Source: Parasaccharibacter apium
GTDB taxonomy: Bacteria > Pseudomonadota > Alphaproteobacteria > Acetobacterales > Acetobacteraceae
DNA: 64,000 bases
Reading direction: 5' to 3'
NCBI RefSeq assembly: GCF_002592045.1
Contig: NZ_MEJG01000002.1
Coordinates: 337,862-401,861, forward strand
Of this stretch, positions 29,372 to 38,193 are shown one piece after another; the first letter of the stretch is position 1; every line of letters starts with the position of its first letter. A model generated the notes under the pieces. It had not been told where the DNA came from and made no database searches. It was given only the letters and a program-made list of their open reading frames with translations. The position numbers and the translations under genes were made by a program.

Positions 29372-29674
29372 ATGAGCGAGGCTGTTCATATTCTAGCCTT
29401 AGCGACAATTGCTAAGGGCAAAGCGGCAGAGTTGGAAAAAGTCGTGCAGGAATGTGCGAAGCACTCCCTGCAAGAGAAAGCTTGCAAGCGTTACGAAATT
29501 TCGCGTGATGCTGAGAATGAAGGCCGCTTTACTGTGAGCGAGATTTGGGCCAGCCAAGAGGGCTTTGAGGCACATCTTGCGACTGATCATTTTGGCGCAT
29601 TAGCGGATTTTGCCAAGGAACATGGTGCAGAGCTGGAAGTTATTCGCCAGGTGCCACTGCATCCCGCCTCGTAA
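29372..29674 (+). CDS. Antibiotic biosynthesis monooxygenase (ABM) domain protein
   Basis: A 100-aa ferredoxin-like alpha/beta protein of the ABM/YgiN group, whose members oxidise quinols or act as small heme-independent monooxygenases. Diagnostic stretches are ILALATIAKGKAAELEKVV, CKRYEISRDAENEGRFTVSE and EIWASQEGFEAHLATDHF. The ATG at 29372 has GAGGAGG 6 bp upstream. It lies 25 bp before the fructokinase gene and likely shares its transcript. The substrate is unknown. Confidence 0.85.
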   Translation: MSEAVHILALATIAKGKAAELEKVVQECAKHSLQEKACKRYEISRDAENEGRFTVSEIWASQEGFEAHLATDHFGALADFAKEHGAELEVIRQVPLHPAS

Positions 29675-29699
29675 GCGGTAGAATAAGGAGTGTAACTCA

Positions 29700-30653
29700 A
29701 TGGCTGATTATCGTTTAGGCATTGATTTTGGTGGAACAAAAATCGAGATCATGGCGTTGGACCGCAAGGGGCAGGAGGTATTGCGCGAGCGTATCCCTAA
29801 TCCTGGTGTCTATGATAAGGCCATTGAGGCCATCCGGGATTTAGTTCGTAAAGCGGATGAGCAGATTGGTTGTGTTCCTGCTCATCGTATTACGGGGACG
29901 CAACTAACCTCCACGTTGGGCATTGGTATCCCCGGCTCTATGTCCCCAGAGACAGGGCTTGTACGGAACTCCAACGCAACATGGCTGAACAACCATCCCT
30001 TTAAGCGGGATGTGGAGGAAAGCCTTGGCCGCCCTGTGCGGGTGGAAAATGATGCGAATTGTTTTGCCCTTTCCGAAGCGGCCGATGGCGCGGGGGAAGG
30101 CTATGCCACGGTGTTGGGTGTTATTATCGGCACCGGCATGGGTGGAGGCATTGTTGCTAATGGCCGTATTCTCCCCGGGCGGCATCATATTGCTGGGGAA
30201 TGGGGCCATATTCCTCTGCCATGGGCTAAGCAAGAAGATTTCCCGATGCGGAAATGTTTCTGCGGGAATGAGGGATGTCAGGAGCGTTATCTCTGTGGCC
30301 CGGTCCTTGGGGCGGAGTGGAAAGGCGAAGGCAATCGCTCCCCTAATGGGATTGAGGAAGCCGCGCGTAATGGTGATGAGGCCGCGATTCGCGCATTAGA
30401 CCTTTATATGGATCGTTTTGCGCGGGCCTGCGCACAGGCTGTGAACTTCCTAGACCCAGATGTGATTGTGTTGGGTGGTGGGGTGTCTAACTTAGCCTGC
30501 ATTTATGAGCGTGTGCCGAAATTGCTGCCACGTCATGTTATCACGTCACCTTGCACAACCCCGATTGTGCAGAACCGCCATGGCGATAGCTCTGGCGTGC
30601 GTGGTGCGGCATGGCTGTGGGATGTGAGTGAGAGCGGCGTGACGCATACATAG
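29700..30653 (+). CDS. ROK-family sugar kinase (fructokinase-like)
   Basis: ATP-dependent hexose kinase, 317 aa. Motifs: phosphate-1 motif GIDFGGTKIEI, sugar-binding VENDANCFALSE, phosphate-2 GTGMGGGIV, the ROK zinc motif with His in IAGEWGHIPLP and cysteines in CFCGNEGCQERYLCGP, and adenosine motif VIVLGGGVSN. The CGNxGCxExYLCGP variant matches Mak-type fructokinases. It would feed fructose-6-phosphate to central metabolism. Terminated by a strong hairpin. Confidence 0.9.
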   Translation: MADYRLGIDFGGTKIEIMALDRKGQEVLRERIPNPGVYDKAIEAIRDLVRKADEQIGCVPAHRITGTQLTSTLGIGIPGSMSPETGLVRNSNATWLNNHPFKRDVEESLGRPVRVENDANCFALSEAADGAGEGYATVLGVIIGTGMGGGIVANGRILPGRHHIAGEWGHIPLPWAKQEDFPMRKCFCGNEGCQERYLCGPVLGAEWKGEGNRSPNGIEEAARNGDEAAIRALDLYMDRFARACAQAVNFLDPDVIVLGGGVSNLACIYERVPKLLPRHVITSPCTTPIVQNRHGDSSGVRGAAWLWDVSESGVTHT

Positions 30654-30686
30654 TAAGTCGGATTAAACGTACCAGCGTCATTTTAT

Positions 30687-30725
30687 AAAAAACCGCCCGT
30701 TCTGTTATAGAGCGGGCGGTTTTTT
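30687..30725. terminator. Bidirectional terminator between the fructokinase gene and glnA
   Basis: Stem AAAAAACCGCCCG / CGGGCGGTTTTTT, with additional TCT/AGA pairing in the loop region. A-run and T-run make it usable from both strands. Confidence 0.92.
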
Positions 30726-30770
30726 ATGAGCTTGCTCTGCCAGGGGTGGCAGAGCAGTGCGTCCGTTATA

Positions 30771-32231
30771 TTAGACGGAGTAATACATCTCAAATTCAAC
30801 AGGGTGAGGTGTATGCTCAAAGCGATACACATCCTGCATCTTGAGGGTGATGTAGCTCTCAATCTGATCCTTGGTAAAGACATCCCCTTCCAGCAAGAAG
30901 GCATGATCGGTTTTTAAGGCTTCTAAAGCTTCACGCAGGGAGCCGCAGACCGTTGGGATCATGTTCAGCTCCTCAGGGGGAAGCTCGTAGAGGTCTTTAT
31001 CCATCGCTTCACCCGGATGGATTTTATTGCGGATACCATCCAAGCCTGCCATCAGCATGGCACTAAAGGCGAGGTAAGGATTCGCTGTTGGGTCGGGGAA
31101 GCGAACTTCCACACGTTTTGCTTTGGGGCTCGTTGCATGGGGGATACGACAAGAAGCCGAACGGTTAGCAGAGGAATAAGCCAGCAGCACAGGGGCCTCA
31201 AAGCCCGGGATCAGACGCTTGTAAGAGTTGGTGGAAGGGTTGGTAAAGGCATTAAGAGCCTTTGCGTGTTTAATAATCCCACCGATGTAATATAAAGCTT
31301 CATCAGAGAGGTCAGCATAGCCTTTGCCAGCAAAAAGCGGCTTGCCATCCTTCCAAACGGATTGATGAACATGCATCCCTGTGCCGTTATCACCATAGAT
31401 AGGCTTTGGCATAAAGGTTGCTGTTTTGCCGTAGGAATGAGCCACATTATGCACGCAATATTTGTAAATCTGCATAAAGTCAGCAGATTTAACAAGTGTT
31501 GCAAAAGCCGTGCCTAATTCATGCTGGCTGCGGGCGACTTCGTGATGGTGTTTTTCAATCGGCAAGCCCATTTCACCCATTGTGGCGAGCATTTCGGCGC
31601 GTAGGTCGCTTTCACTATCAACCGGTGGGACGGGGAAATAACCGCCTTTACGGGCAGGGCGATGGCCCATATTCCCTTCAGGATAATCTTTCATGGAAGC
31701 TTCTGGCCCCTCGATGCTGTCGAGGTGGTAGGAGCCGTAATTCTCCCCCGTACCAAAGCGGACACTATCAAAGATGAAGAACTCTGCCTCTGGGCCAAAG
31801 AAGGCGGTATCCCCAAGGCCACTTTTTTTGAGGTATTCTTCCGCTTGTTTGGCTGTAGCGCGTGGGTCGCGGTTGTAATAGCCGTTGGTTTTTGGGTCGA
31901 TAATATCGCAGATGAGGATGAGCTGAGGGCGGGCGGAGAAAGGGTCCACCACAGCGGTTTCAGGGTCGGGGAGGAGGACCATGTCGGATTCATTGATGGC
32001 TCTCCACCCTTGGATGGAGGATCCATCAAACATGAAGCCGTCTGTAAAACTATCTTCCTCAATCGTGCGGACAGTCTGTGTGGTATGCTGCCATTTGCCT
32101 TTTGTGTCGGTAAAGCGGAGGTCGACAAACTCAATGCCATGCTCTTCAATCAGCTCAAAAACACGCTTGATGGCGGCTTTTTGAGGGGAAGGGCGTTGTG
32201 TGGAAGGAGTGGATGCTGGTTTTTTCGCCAT
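30771..32231 (-). CDS. glnA: Glutamine synthetase, type I
   Basis: ATP-dependent amidation of glutamate to glutamine, 486 aa. It carries [24 protein letters not shown], the metal-binding [25 protein letters not shown], the ATP region [11 protein letters not shown] and the adenylylation-site segment [11 protein letters not shown], ending in EMYYSV. An extra basic, Ser/Pro-rich N-terminal tail of about 20 residues precedes the core. I chose the ATG at 32231; the open frame continues upstream without similarity. Unlike many alphaproteobacteria, no glnB lies directly upstream; tldD is divergent. Confidence 0.96.
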   Translation of the reverse strand: MAKKPASTPSTQRPSPQKAAIKRVFELIEEHGIEFVDLRFTDTKGKWQHTTQTVRTIEEDSFTDGFMFDGSSIQGWRAINESDMVLLPDPETAVVDPFSARPQLILICDIIDPKTNGYYNRDPRATAKQAEEYLKKSGLGDTAFFGPEAEFFIFDSVRFGTGENYGSYHLDSIEGPEASMKDYPEGNMGHRPARKGGYFPVPPVDSESDLRAEMLATMGEMGLPIEKHHHEVARSQHELGTAFATLVKSADFMQIYKYCVHNVAHSYGKTATFMPKPIYGDNGTGMHVHQSVWKDGKPLFAGKGYADLSDEALYYIGGIIKHAKALNAFTNPSTNSYKRLIPGFEAPVLLAYSSANRSASCRIPHATSPKAKRVEVRFPDPTANPYLAFSAMLMAGLDGIRNKIHPGEAMDKDLYELPPEELNMIPTVCGSLREALEALKTDHAFLLEGDVFTKDQIESYITLKMQDVYRFEHTPHPVEFEMYYSV

Positions 32232-32389
32232 GGCTGCATGCCTCGCATATTTTGGACTGATACCAAAACGATTACGGGACAAAGAGCCTTCTGTCGAGTG
32301 TTTGCGTATAAACTTCCTTTTATGAGACAATTTCGCTCCTACTTTTTATAATATTTGCAATTCTAGGCTAAAAGGCCCATTTGGTGGTC

Positions 32390-33877
32390 ATGTCTAACGC
32401 CTCACCCCTACAAATATCCGATGCCCTCTTTTTTCATGATGGTTTTTCATGGAATCACGATGACGTGAACAAACAACTCACCCATAGTCTTGCTGGCATG
32501 GATGATGGGGAATTGTTCCTCGAATATCGTGAGGATGAAACGCTTGGGCTGGAGAATGGCCTATTGCGGAATGTTGGCTTTACGCAATCTTCTGGTTTTG
32601 GGTTGCGTGGCGTTGTGGGGAGTCAGACCCTCTTTTCCCATTCGGACCTTTTGGGGATGGACTCGTTACAACGCGCGGCAGAAGGGTTCCGTCATATAGA
32701 GGTTGCGGCGTTACCACCCACCAACTCTGCCCCGCAAGGTACTGTATCAGGGGTGGATAGACGGCATGAAATAGCCTTGTATAGCGGGACGCATCCGCTA
32801 GAGGGGAGCCGCTTTGCCCAGCGGGCGGATTTATTGCGCGAGATTGACGCGTATGGCCGTGGGCTAGATGGCCGGGTCGTGCAAGTAAATGCCACATTGA
32901 ACACGCAATGGCAGGTCGTACGGATTCTTCGCCCTGAGGCTTTGTGCCGTGGGGAGACTGGCCCGCTGGTGGATATTCGCCCGCTTGTGCGGTTGGATAT
33001 TTCCGTGATGGTGGAGCAAGGGGGGCGGCGAGAAAGTGGGCGTATGGGCCAAGGGGGCCGTTATGCGCTGGCCCGTTTGATGGCACCATCTTGTTGGCAG
33101 GCGATGACGCAAGAAGCCTTGCGGGAGGCTTTGGTGAATCTGGAGGCCGTTGCAGCCCCAGCGGGGGAGATGCCCGTGGTGCTAGGGGCTGGCTGGCCTG
33201 GTATTTTGTTGCATGAGGCCGTAGGTCATGGGTTGGAAGGGGATTTCAACCGGAAAGGGACATCCGTTTTCTCCGGCTGTGTGGGCCAGCGCATTGCCGC
33301 GCCGGGCGTTACGGTGTTGGATGATGGGACATTGCCAGAACGCCGGGGGTCGTTAATGATGGATGATGAAGGCACCCCGACAAGACGCACTATGTTGATT
33401 GAGGATGGCATTCTGCAAGGCTATATGCAGGACCGGCTCAATGCTCGTTTGACGGGTGTTGCCCCTACGGGCAATGGGCGGCGTCAATCTTATGCGCATG
33501 CGCCTATGCCGCGTATGACCAATACCATCATGGCAGGCGGTCAGGCCTCGGAGGAGGAGATGATTCGCTCCACCAAAAGAGGGCTTTATGCGCGTAATTT
33601 TGGCGGTGGGCAGGTTGATATTACCTCCGGCAAGTTCGTCTTTGCGGCGTCAGAGGCTTATATGATTGAGGAGGGACGCATTACAGCCCCTGTGCGTGGT
33701 GCTACTTTGATTGGTAGTGGCTCTGATGTCATGCAGCAAATCAGCATGATTGGGCCAGAGATGGCATTAGACCCCGGTATAGGGACATGCGGTAAGGCGG
33801 GGCAGGGTGTGCCTGTTGGTGTGGGGCAGCCGATGATAAAAGTGAGCGGGCTGACCATCGGCGGGACGGCCACTTAG
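32390..33877 (+). CDS. tldD: TldD metalloprotease
   Basis: Subunit of the TldD/TldE (PmbA) heterodimeric zinc protease, which degrades unfolded peptides. The 495-aa protein holds the metal motif HEAVGHGLEGD (HExxxH), the following FNRKGTSVFSG, the GRRQSYAHAPMPRMTNT signature and the C-terminal DVMQQISMIGPEMALDPG-like stretch. I chose the ATG at 32390 rather than the in-frame TTG at 32381. The partner pmbA/tldE is not in the window. It is divergent from glnA. Confidence 0.95.
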   Translation: MSNASPLQISDALFFHDGFSWNHDDVNKQLTHSLAGMDDGELFLEYREDETLGLENGLLRNVGFTQSSGFGLRGVVGSQTLFSHSDLLGMDSLQRAAEGFRHIEVAALPPTNSAPQGTVSGVDRRHEIALYSGTHPLEGSRFAQRADLLREIDAYGRGLDGRVVQVNATLNTQWQVVRILRPEALCRGETGPLVDIRPLVRLDISVMVEQGGRRESGRMGQGGRYALARLMAPSCWQAMTQEALREALVNLEAVAAPAGEMPVVLGAGWPGILLHEAVGHGLEGDFNRKGTSVFSGCVGQRIAAPGVTVLDDGTLPERRGSLMMDDEGTPTRRTMLIEDGILQGYMQDRLNARLTGVAPTGNGRRQSYAHAPMPRMTNTIMAGGQASEEEMIRSTKRGLYARNFGGGQVDITSGKFVFAASEAYMIEEGRITAPVRGATLIGSGSDVMQQISMIGPEMALDPGIGTCGKAGQGVPVGVGQPMIKVSGLTIGGTAT

Positions 33878-34054
33878 AATCTTTTAAAAACAGTATATTA
33901 CGGTGTGTTATTCTGTGTGTTCTTCTTTTTAAGAGGGCATAGATAAAACAAATGGAATATGTTTCAGATATAAATATTTCTCATTACACTATTGCAAAGT
34001 ATCTTTTTGCTGTCGTAATGTTTTTGCATCAACAATTTTTGATGGTGCATCGCT

Positions 34055-35182
34055 ATGAAGAAGTCCGTGCGTTACGCAGCCCTTCTCTCCAGCCTCGTTG
34101 CAGGCACGTATAGTGTCTCTGCACAACTTTATGCTGCAGATGTAGCAGGGGCTACTAGCGTTGGCACCATGGCTGATGAAAAGACGAAGTCTGCTAAAAA
34201 AGCAGACAAAACAGCGTCAACATCAACGTCTGCAGTGGCGACACAGGCCGCAACGCCCAAGCCGCCCGTTGTGCAGGTTGCTGAAAAACCAGCCTCTAAA
34301 CCATTGCCAGAGCAGTGGTATACGGGCTCGCTTTACTCCCCTTCTCCTGCTTTGCCTGTCCCGGGGATGATTGCGGTGGAGCCGTATGTAGCAGCTGGTT
34401 TACCTGCTGGTGCGTTTGACTCCAATGGTCACTTAAATACCCGCAAAGGGGCGGGGGGACAGCACTCTATTAGTCAGTTCTCCTTGGCAAAATATGGGAT
34501 TACCGACCATCTGTCGATCTATCTATTGCCGACGTATAGCTATAGCTGGGGGGACCACCAGAAACATTCCGGTTTGAAGTTTAATGACCTGCCGGTGGAG
34601 TTTCAGTATCGTTTAACGCCACATTATACGCCATCCATTACGCTTTATTTTGGTGTGAATACCCCAACAGGGGATTATAAAAACCTCTCCAATGCATCAG
34701 AGGGTGTGGGGCAAGGTGTTTGGGCGCTGCGTTATGGTGTGCATAGCCAGTTTGCGCTGCCCTTCTTTAAGCATGCGATGCGTGTGCGTCTTTGGGCGCA
34801 GGTGCGTCACCCTGTGGCTAGTACAAAACTGCGGAACATTACTAGCTATGGGACAGAAAAAGGCTTCACAGGCCGCGGCCATGCTGGCCCATATGGGAAT
34901 GAAGGTGGTTCTGTAGAGCTAGGGATTACAAAAAAATGGGTCTTTGCTTTAGACCTGTACCATGTTTGGTCCACGTCTAATTCGGTAAATGGATATAACC
35001 GTTATACGAATAAAAATATCCATTATCGGACAGGTTGGTCTGGTGCGTTTAACGTAGGCCCGGGGATTGAATATAACTGGACGTCAAGCATTGGGGGAAT
35101 CGTTGGTGTGATTTTACCGGTGGCAGGGCATAATACGTCTCGTTCTATTTCCCCACAGGTTGCGGTGTTCGCTGTGTTTTAA
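34055..35182 (+). CDS. Outer-membrane beta-barrel protein (phenol-degradation MetA-like/transporter type)
   Basis: A 375-aa exported protein. It has a signal peptide (Lys-Lys, hydrophobic ALLSSLVAGTYS, cleavage probably after VSA or AAD), a Lys/Ala/Thr/Pro-rich linker (residues about 40-85), and then alternating aromatic beta strands that end in a C-terminal Phe (VAVFAVF), the outer-membrane insertion signal. The barrel resembles the 'MetA-pathway' (PF13557) type. Function is unknown. It sits alone after a 177-bp AT-rich spacer, with a terminator following. Confidence 0.75.
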   Translation: MKKSVRYAALLSSLVAGTYSVSAQLYAADVAGATSVGTMADEKTKSAKKADKTASTSTSAVATQAATPKPPVVQVAEKPASKPLPEQWYTGSLYSPSPALPVPGMIAVEPYVAAGLPAGAFDSNGHLNTRKGAGGQHSISQFSLAKYGITDHLSIYLLPTYSYSWGDHQKHSGLKFNDLPVEFQYRLTPHYTPSITLYFGVNTPTGDYKNLSNASEGVGQGVWALRYGVHSQFALPFFKHAMRVRLWAQVRHPVASTKLRNITSYGTEKGFTGRGHAGPYGNEGGSVELGITKKWVFALDLYHVWSTSNSVNGYNRYTNKNIHYRTGWSGAFNVGPGIEYNWTSSIGGIVGVILPVAGHNTSRSISPQVAVFAVF

Positions 35183-35205
35183 TGACATGGTAATATTGGT
35201 GAAAG

Positions 35206-35241
35206 CCCCCCCCCCGTTTAACATAAAACGAGGGGGTTTTT
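35206..35241. terminator. Terminator between the outer-membrane protein gene and yggT
   Basis: CCCCCGTTT / AAACGAGGGGG stem with a T tail; the left arm lies in a run of ten C (35206-35215). Confidence 0.8.
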
Positions 35242-35244
35242 GTA

Positions 35245-35568
35245 TTAGGCATGTGTTAAGAAGACTAATTTGAAGACAATTTTAAAGATAAAAGGGATCC
35301 CATATTGGATAGCGAGTAATAAAATCAGAGGTGAAAAATCCATCATCCCGGTAGAAGGTAGGATATTACGAATGGGCTGCAATACAGGCTCTACTAACCG
35401 AGCTAGCATCTCAACAAGGCCCTGTATAAAACTGTTAGAGCGGATATCAATGACACCAAAGCCAACTGCCATGGTGGCTAAGCAATAAGCAAGGATGATC
35501 CATGTATAAATATCCAGCACCATCAAAATAAGATTGACGATAAACATATAAAGATTAGCGGCAGTCAT
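35245..35568 (-). CDS. YggT family membrane protein
   Basis: A 107-aa inner-membrane protein with two hydrophobic blocks: residues 5-38 (VNLILMVLDIYTWIILAYCLA) and 76-104 (FSPLILLLAIQYGIPFI). The YggT signature LVEPVLQPIRNILPS joins them. Related proteins are linked to osmotic-shock tolerance and, in plants, to thylakoid organisation. No operon partner is visible; yggT often sits near proC, which here lies 17 kb away. Confidence 0.9.
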   Translation of the reverse strand: MTAANLYMFIVNLILMVLDIYTWIILAYCLATMAVGFGVIDIRSNSFIQGLVEMLARLVEPVLQPIRNILPSTGMMDFSPLILLLAIQYGIPFIFKIVFKLVFLTHA

Positions 35569-35660
35569 AAAGGGGTGTGTTCCTGATTTTACAAGCTAAG
35601 TGTCTCTCACCTAGCAGATTTCCTCAAAGCTGGCGATGTGGCTATTTAGCCTCTTTTACC

Positions 35661-35689
35661 TTGACAGGTAAGAGCCTACATGGTGTTTA
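35661..35689 (+). promoter_or_regulatory. Promoter of tRNA-Ala
   Basis: Perfect -35 TTGACA (35661-35666), 17-bp spacer, -10 TGTTTA (35684-35689), then 15 bp to the tRNA 5' end. An inverted repeat overlaps the -35. Confidence 0.65.
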
Positions 35690-35704
35690 GAGGGCAGACA
35701 TCAT

Positions 35705-35780
35705 GGGGCTATAGCTCAGTTGGGAGAGCGCCTCGTTCGCAATGAGGAGGCCAGGGGTTCGAATCCCCTTAGCTCCACCA
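35705..35780 (+). tRNA. tRNA-Ala (anticodon CGC)
   Basis: A full cloverleaf of 76 nt including encoded CCA. The acceptor GGGGCTA pairs with TAGCTCC, the D-arm is GCTC/GAGC, the anticodon stem CCTCG/TGAGG has loop TTCGCAA (anticodon CGC, codon GCG), and the T-arm AGGGG/CCCCT has loop TTCGAAT. Confidence 0.97.
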
Positions 35781-35880
35781 TGATTTTCCTTTTTGATAAA
35801 TGGTCTGTTTTGGTAAGGGTGGGCGACTACACGCCATCGCCCTCCTCCTTTTTGTGCAGGAGAAGGACGATCGAGGGTTG

Positions 35881-36471
35881 TTATGGTATTGTTGGGATAG
35901 AGCGGGAAATGTGATCCGCCAGTTGCACGACAAGGTTGCGCATAAGGGCTGCGACATCCGCATCTGTTTTCGCTGGCCCCTCTGTAGAGAGATGAACAAT
36001 ATTTTGTTCAATGGGTTTTGCTGCATCACGCGGGACAACAGCCCAATGAGCATTCAATACAGCATGGCCATTTATATCAATATCAAACTCTGAAATTGCG
36101 ATAATCACACGCATATTTGCTGCTTTGACCAAAGGTTGATCGGTAAAGAGCATATGCGGTTGGGTGGCAGCGATCTCGTTCGTAATAAGGTCGGTCACAC
36201 CAAGGGAGAGACGTGTCACCCATCGTGCATTTGGGCTACGGCGAATCTCCTCTCCATTACGGGAGATGATGTCCTGGCAATCCAGATAATCAGGCATGAC
36301 GACGCGGTCGATGGCGACGATGGTCGCATGAGGAGATACTTGGAAGGACTTATTATCGCTATGAGCAGGAATCCCCAATGTATAGAGGCGCAAAGCAGGG
36401 GAAGAGCAGCCAGCAAGGAGAGCGCAGCCCCCTAAAAGGGCGAGAGCGGTGCGACGGAAAGGAAACATCAT
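35881..36471 (-). CDS. PqiC/ABC-type transport auxiliary lipoprotein
   Basis: A 196-aa lipoprotein with a lipobox (ALLGGCALLAGC, lipidated Cys near residue 22) and the auxiliary-component domain (RLYTLGIP opening, VAIDRVVMPDYLDCQDIISR, RWVTRLSLGVTDLI). It is expected to be anchored in the outer membrane and to work with the MCE protein encoded directly upstream. Its ATG overlaps the mlaD stop by 4 bp. Last gene of the mlaEFD operon. Confidence 0.88.
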   Translation of the reverse strand: MMFPFRRTALALLGGCALLAGCSSPALRLYTLGIPAHSDNKSFQVSPHATIVAIDRVVMPDYLDCQDIISRNGEEIRRSPNARWVTRLSLGVTDLITNEIAATQPHMLFTDQPLVKAANMRVIIAISEFDIDINGHAVLNAHWAVVPRDAAKPIEQNIVHLSTEGPAKTDADVAALMRNLVVQLADHISRSIPTIP

Positions 36472-37403
36472 GGCTTACGTCCCATAAGTAGAAGTTGAGG
36501 GTTACGTTCCACATCGCTTGCAAAACCGCGAAGCGAGGCCGCTGTCACAGCAATATCACGCAAGGCGGCATCAAGATTGGCGCGGTCGGCAGAACGCTCT
36601 GAAAGGATATCCTGCAAGGCGTTTAGCGTTTTTGTGGCTGAGGAGAGGGTGAGATGCAGGTCTGTCCCACGTTGGTCTAGCTCACTCGTGCCAGCATCAA
36701 GGAGGTGATTCATTTTCAGCAACGTTTCATCTAGCTGCGTATGGAGGTCCTTGATTGTATCGGTTGCGGCGATGGCCGTATCCTGAGCATGGTCAATCAA
36801 AGGCGGTAATTTCTGACGGAGCGTTTCGCTTAATGCGGTAATGGATAGGAGAGCCGTATCAGCATGTTGGCTGATATCCTTGATAGGAATTTGCTCTAGC
36901 GTGTTTTTCAATTTCTCCATAGCCGATAAGCGTACGGGAATTTCAGGAAGCTCTGTAATCCGAGGATGAAAAACAGCAGGGACAGATTTGTCGAAATCAA
37001 GCTCAATATCGGACTGCCCGGTGACAAGGCTTTGCAGATTTAACCCAGCGCGTAGACCATTATCAATCATCTCTTGGAAGCTGACACGGGTTTGTCCCGG
37101 TACGTCGCGGACAACGTGCATTTGTCCGGGTTCCAACGTGATAATGACAGGGATATAGGCTTTCCGGTCCGCAGGATCGAAATGCAGGGTAATGCTTTTT
37201 ACTGAGCCGACCTTCACACCACGAAAATTAACCGGTGCCCCTACAGAGAGGCCGGAGATGGAGTTTTGGAACACCACAGCAACATCTTTAGATGAAGAAA
37301 AAAGCCTTAAATGCCCAAATGTCATGATGATGAAGAGAAGCAGCACGCTGCCAAGGATCACAAACGCGCCGATTTGGGTTTTTTTGTTTGTGCTATCAGA
37401 CAT
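36468..37403 (-). CDS. mlaD: MlaD/MCE-family periplasmic substrate-binding protein
   Basis: A 311-aa inner-membrane-anchored lipid-binding protein. One N-terminal TM helix (IGAFVILGSVLLLFIIMTFG) is followed by the MCE domain at about residues 38-115 (VFQNSISGLSVGAPVNFRGVKVG, VRVSFQEMIDNGL) and a long coiled, alpha-helical tail (about 180-300) typical of PqiB/YebT-like subunits. It binds phospholipids and delivers them to the MlaEF permease. It overlaps mlaF by 8 bp and pqiC by 4 bp. Confidence 0.9.
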   Translation of the reverse strand: MSDSTNKKTQIGAFVILGSVLLLFIIMTFGHLRLFSSSKDVAVVFQNSISGLSVGAPVNFRGVKVGSVKSITLHFDPADRKAYIPVIITLEPGQMHVVRDVPGQTRVSFQEMIDNGLRAGLNLQSLVTGQSDIELDFDKSVPAVFHPRITELPEIPVRLSAMEKLKNTLEQIPIKDISQHADTALLSITALSETLRQKLPPLIDHAQDTAIAATDTIKDLHTQLDETLLKMNHLLDAGTSELDQRGTDLHLTLSSATKTLNALQDILSERSADRANLDAALRDIAVTAASLRGFASDVERNPQLLLMGRKP

Positions 37404-38193
37404 GCTGTTCGGCCTTCTGTTCTGTCTGGGAAGGGATGGTGGCAGAGCGGTGCATAAAGGCTGTCACCTCCGGAATCGTACAATTATCAAGTAGCGCACG
37501 TGGCGAGCCATGGGTAATGGGTCTGTGCGTTTTTGCATCTAAGAAGATGCCATCATCAGCGATGGTAAGGAGGCTTGGAAGCTCGTGGCTTACAATCACA
37601 ATTGTGGCGCCAAGCCCATCGCGTAAGCTGAGGATAAGATCATCCAAACGGGCAGATGTAATGGGGTCTAACCCAGCGGATGGTTCATCAAAAAATAAAA
37701 TATCAGGCTCTAGGGCAATGGCACGAGCAAGGCCAGCACGTTTGCACATACCGCCGGATATTTCATAAGGGAAAAGATCAATAGCATGTTCCATACCCAC
37801 AAGACCAAGTTTGAGGCGGACCAGCTCGGTAATTTCATCTGGGGTGAGAGAGGTAAACATCTCTAAGGGGAGAGCAACATTCTCCCCAACAGTCATGGAG
37901 CTCCACAACGCTCCACCTTGGAAGAGAACACCATAGCGGCGATTAATAGCCGTACGACGGTCATCAGGTTGAGCCCAATAATCCTCTCCCCCAACCATAA
38001 TTTGCCCAGCTGTTGGGCGGAGCAGGCCGACGATGCTACGAAGCAATGTGCTCTTCCCGCAACCAGACCCGCCCATAACCGCAAAGATGGAACCACGCTT
38101 AAGGTCGAAAGAAACTTCCTGTTGGATGATCTTTGGCCCGAAGGATAATTGTAAATTACGGACGGAGATGAGTGTTTCTTGAGCAGACATCAA
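37396..38193 (-). CDS. mlaF: ABC transporter ATP-binding protein MlaF
   Basis: A 265-aa ATPase of the Mla phospholipid transporter. Walker A GGSGCGKST, Q-loop LFQGGALWSSMTV (typical for MlaF), signature YEISGGMCKRAGLARA (SGGM variant characteristic of MlaF), Walker B DILFFDEPSAGLDP and the H-loop SHEL are all present. The C-terminal tail extends to help the complex assemble. It abuts mlaE without a gap and overlaps mlaD. Confidence 0.94.
   Translation of the reverse strand: MMSAQETLISVRNLQLSFGPKIIQQEVSFDLKRGSIFAVMGGSGCGKSTLLRSIVGLLRPTAGQIMVGGEDYWAQPDDRRTAINRRYGVLFQGGALWSSMTVGENVALPLEMFTSLTPDEITELVRLKLGLVGMEHAIDLFPYEISGGMCKRAGLARAIALEPDILFFDEPSAGLDPITSARLDDLILSLRDGLGATIVIVSHELPSLLTIADDGIFLDAKTHRPITHGSPRALLDNCTIPEVTAFMHRSATIPSQTEQKAEQHV

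Noticed and set aside
31662..32351. 229-codon + strand frame across the glnA 5' region
   Set aside because: Antisense shadow of glnA, with no recognisable motif.
35206..35215. Run of ten C as a slippage tract
   Set aside because: It forms one arm of the intergenic terminator and lies outside any coding sequence.
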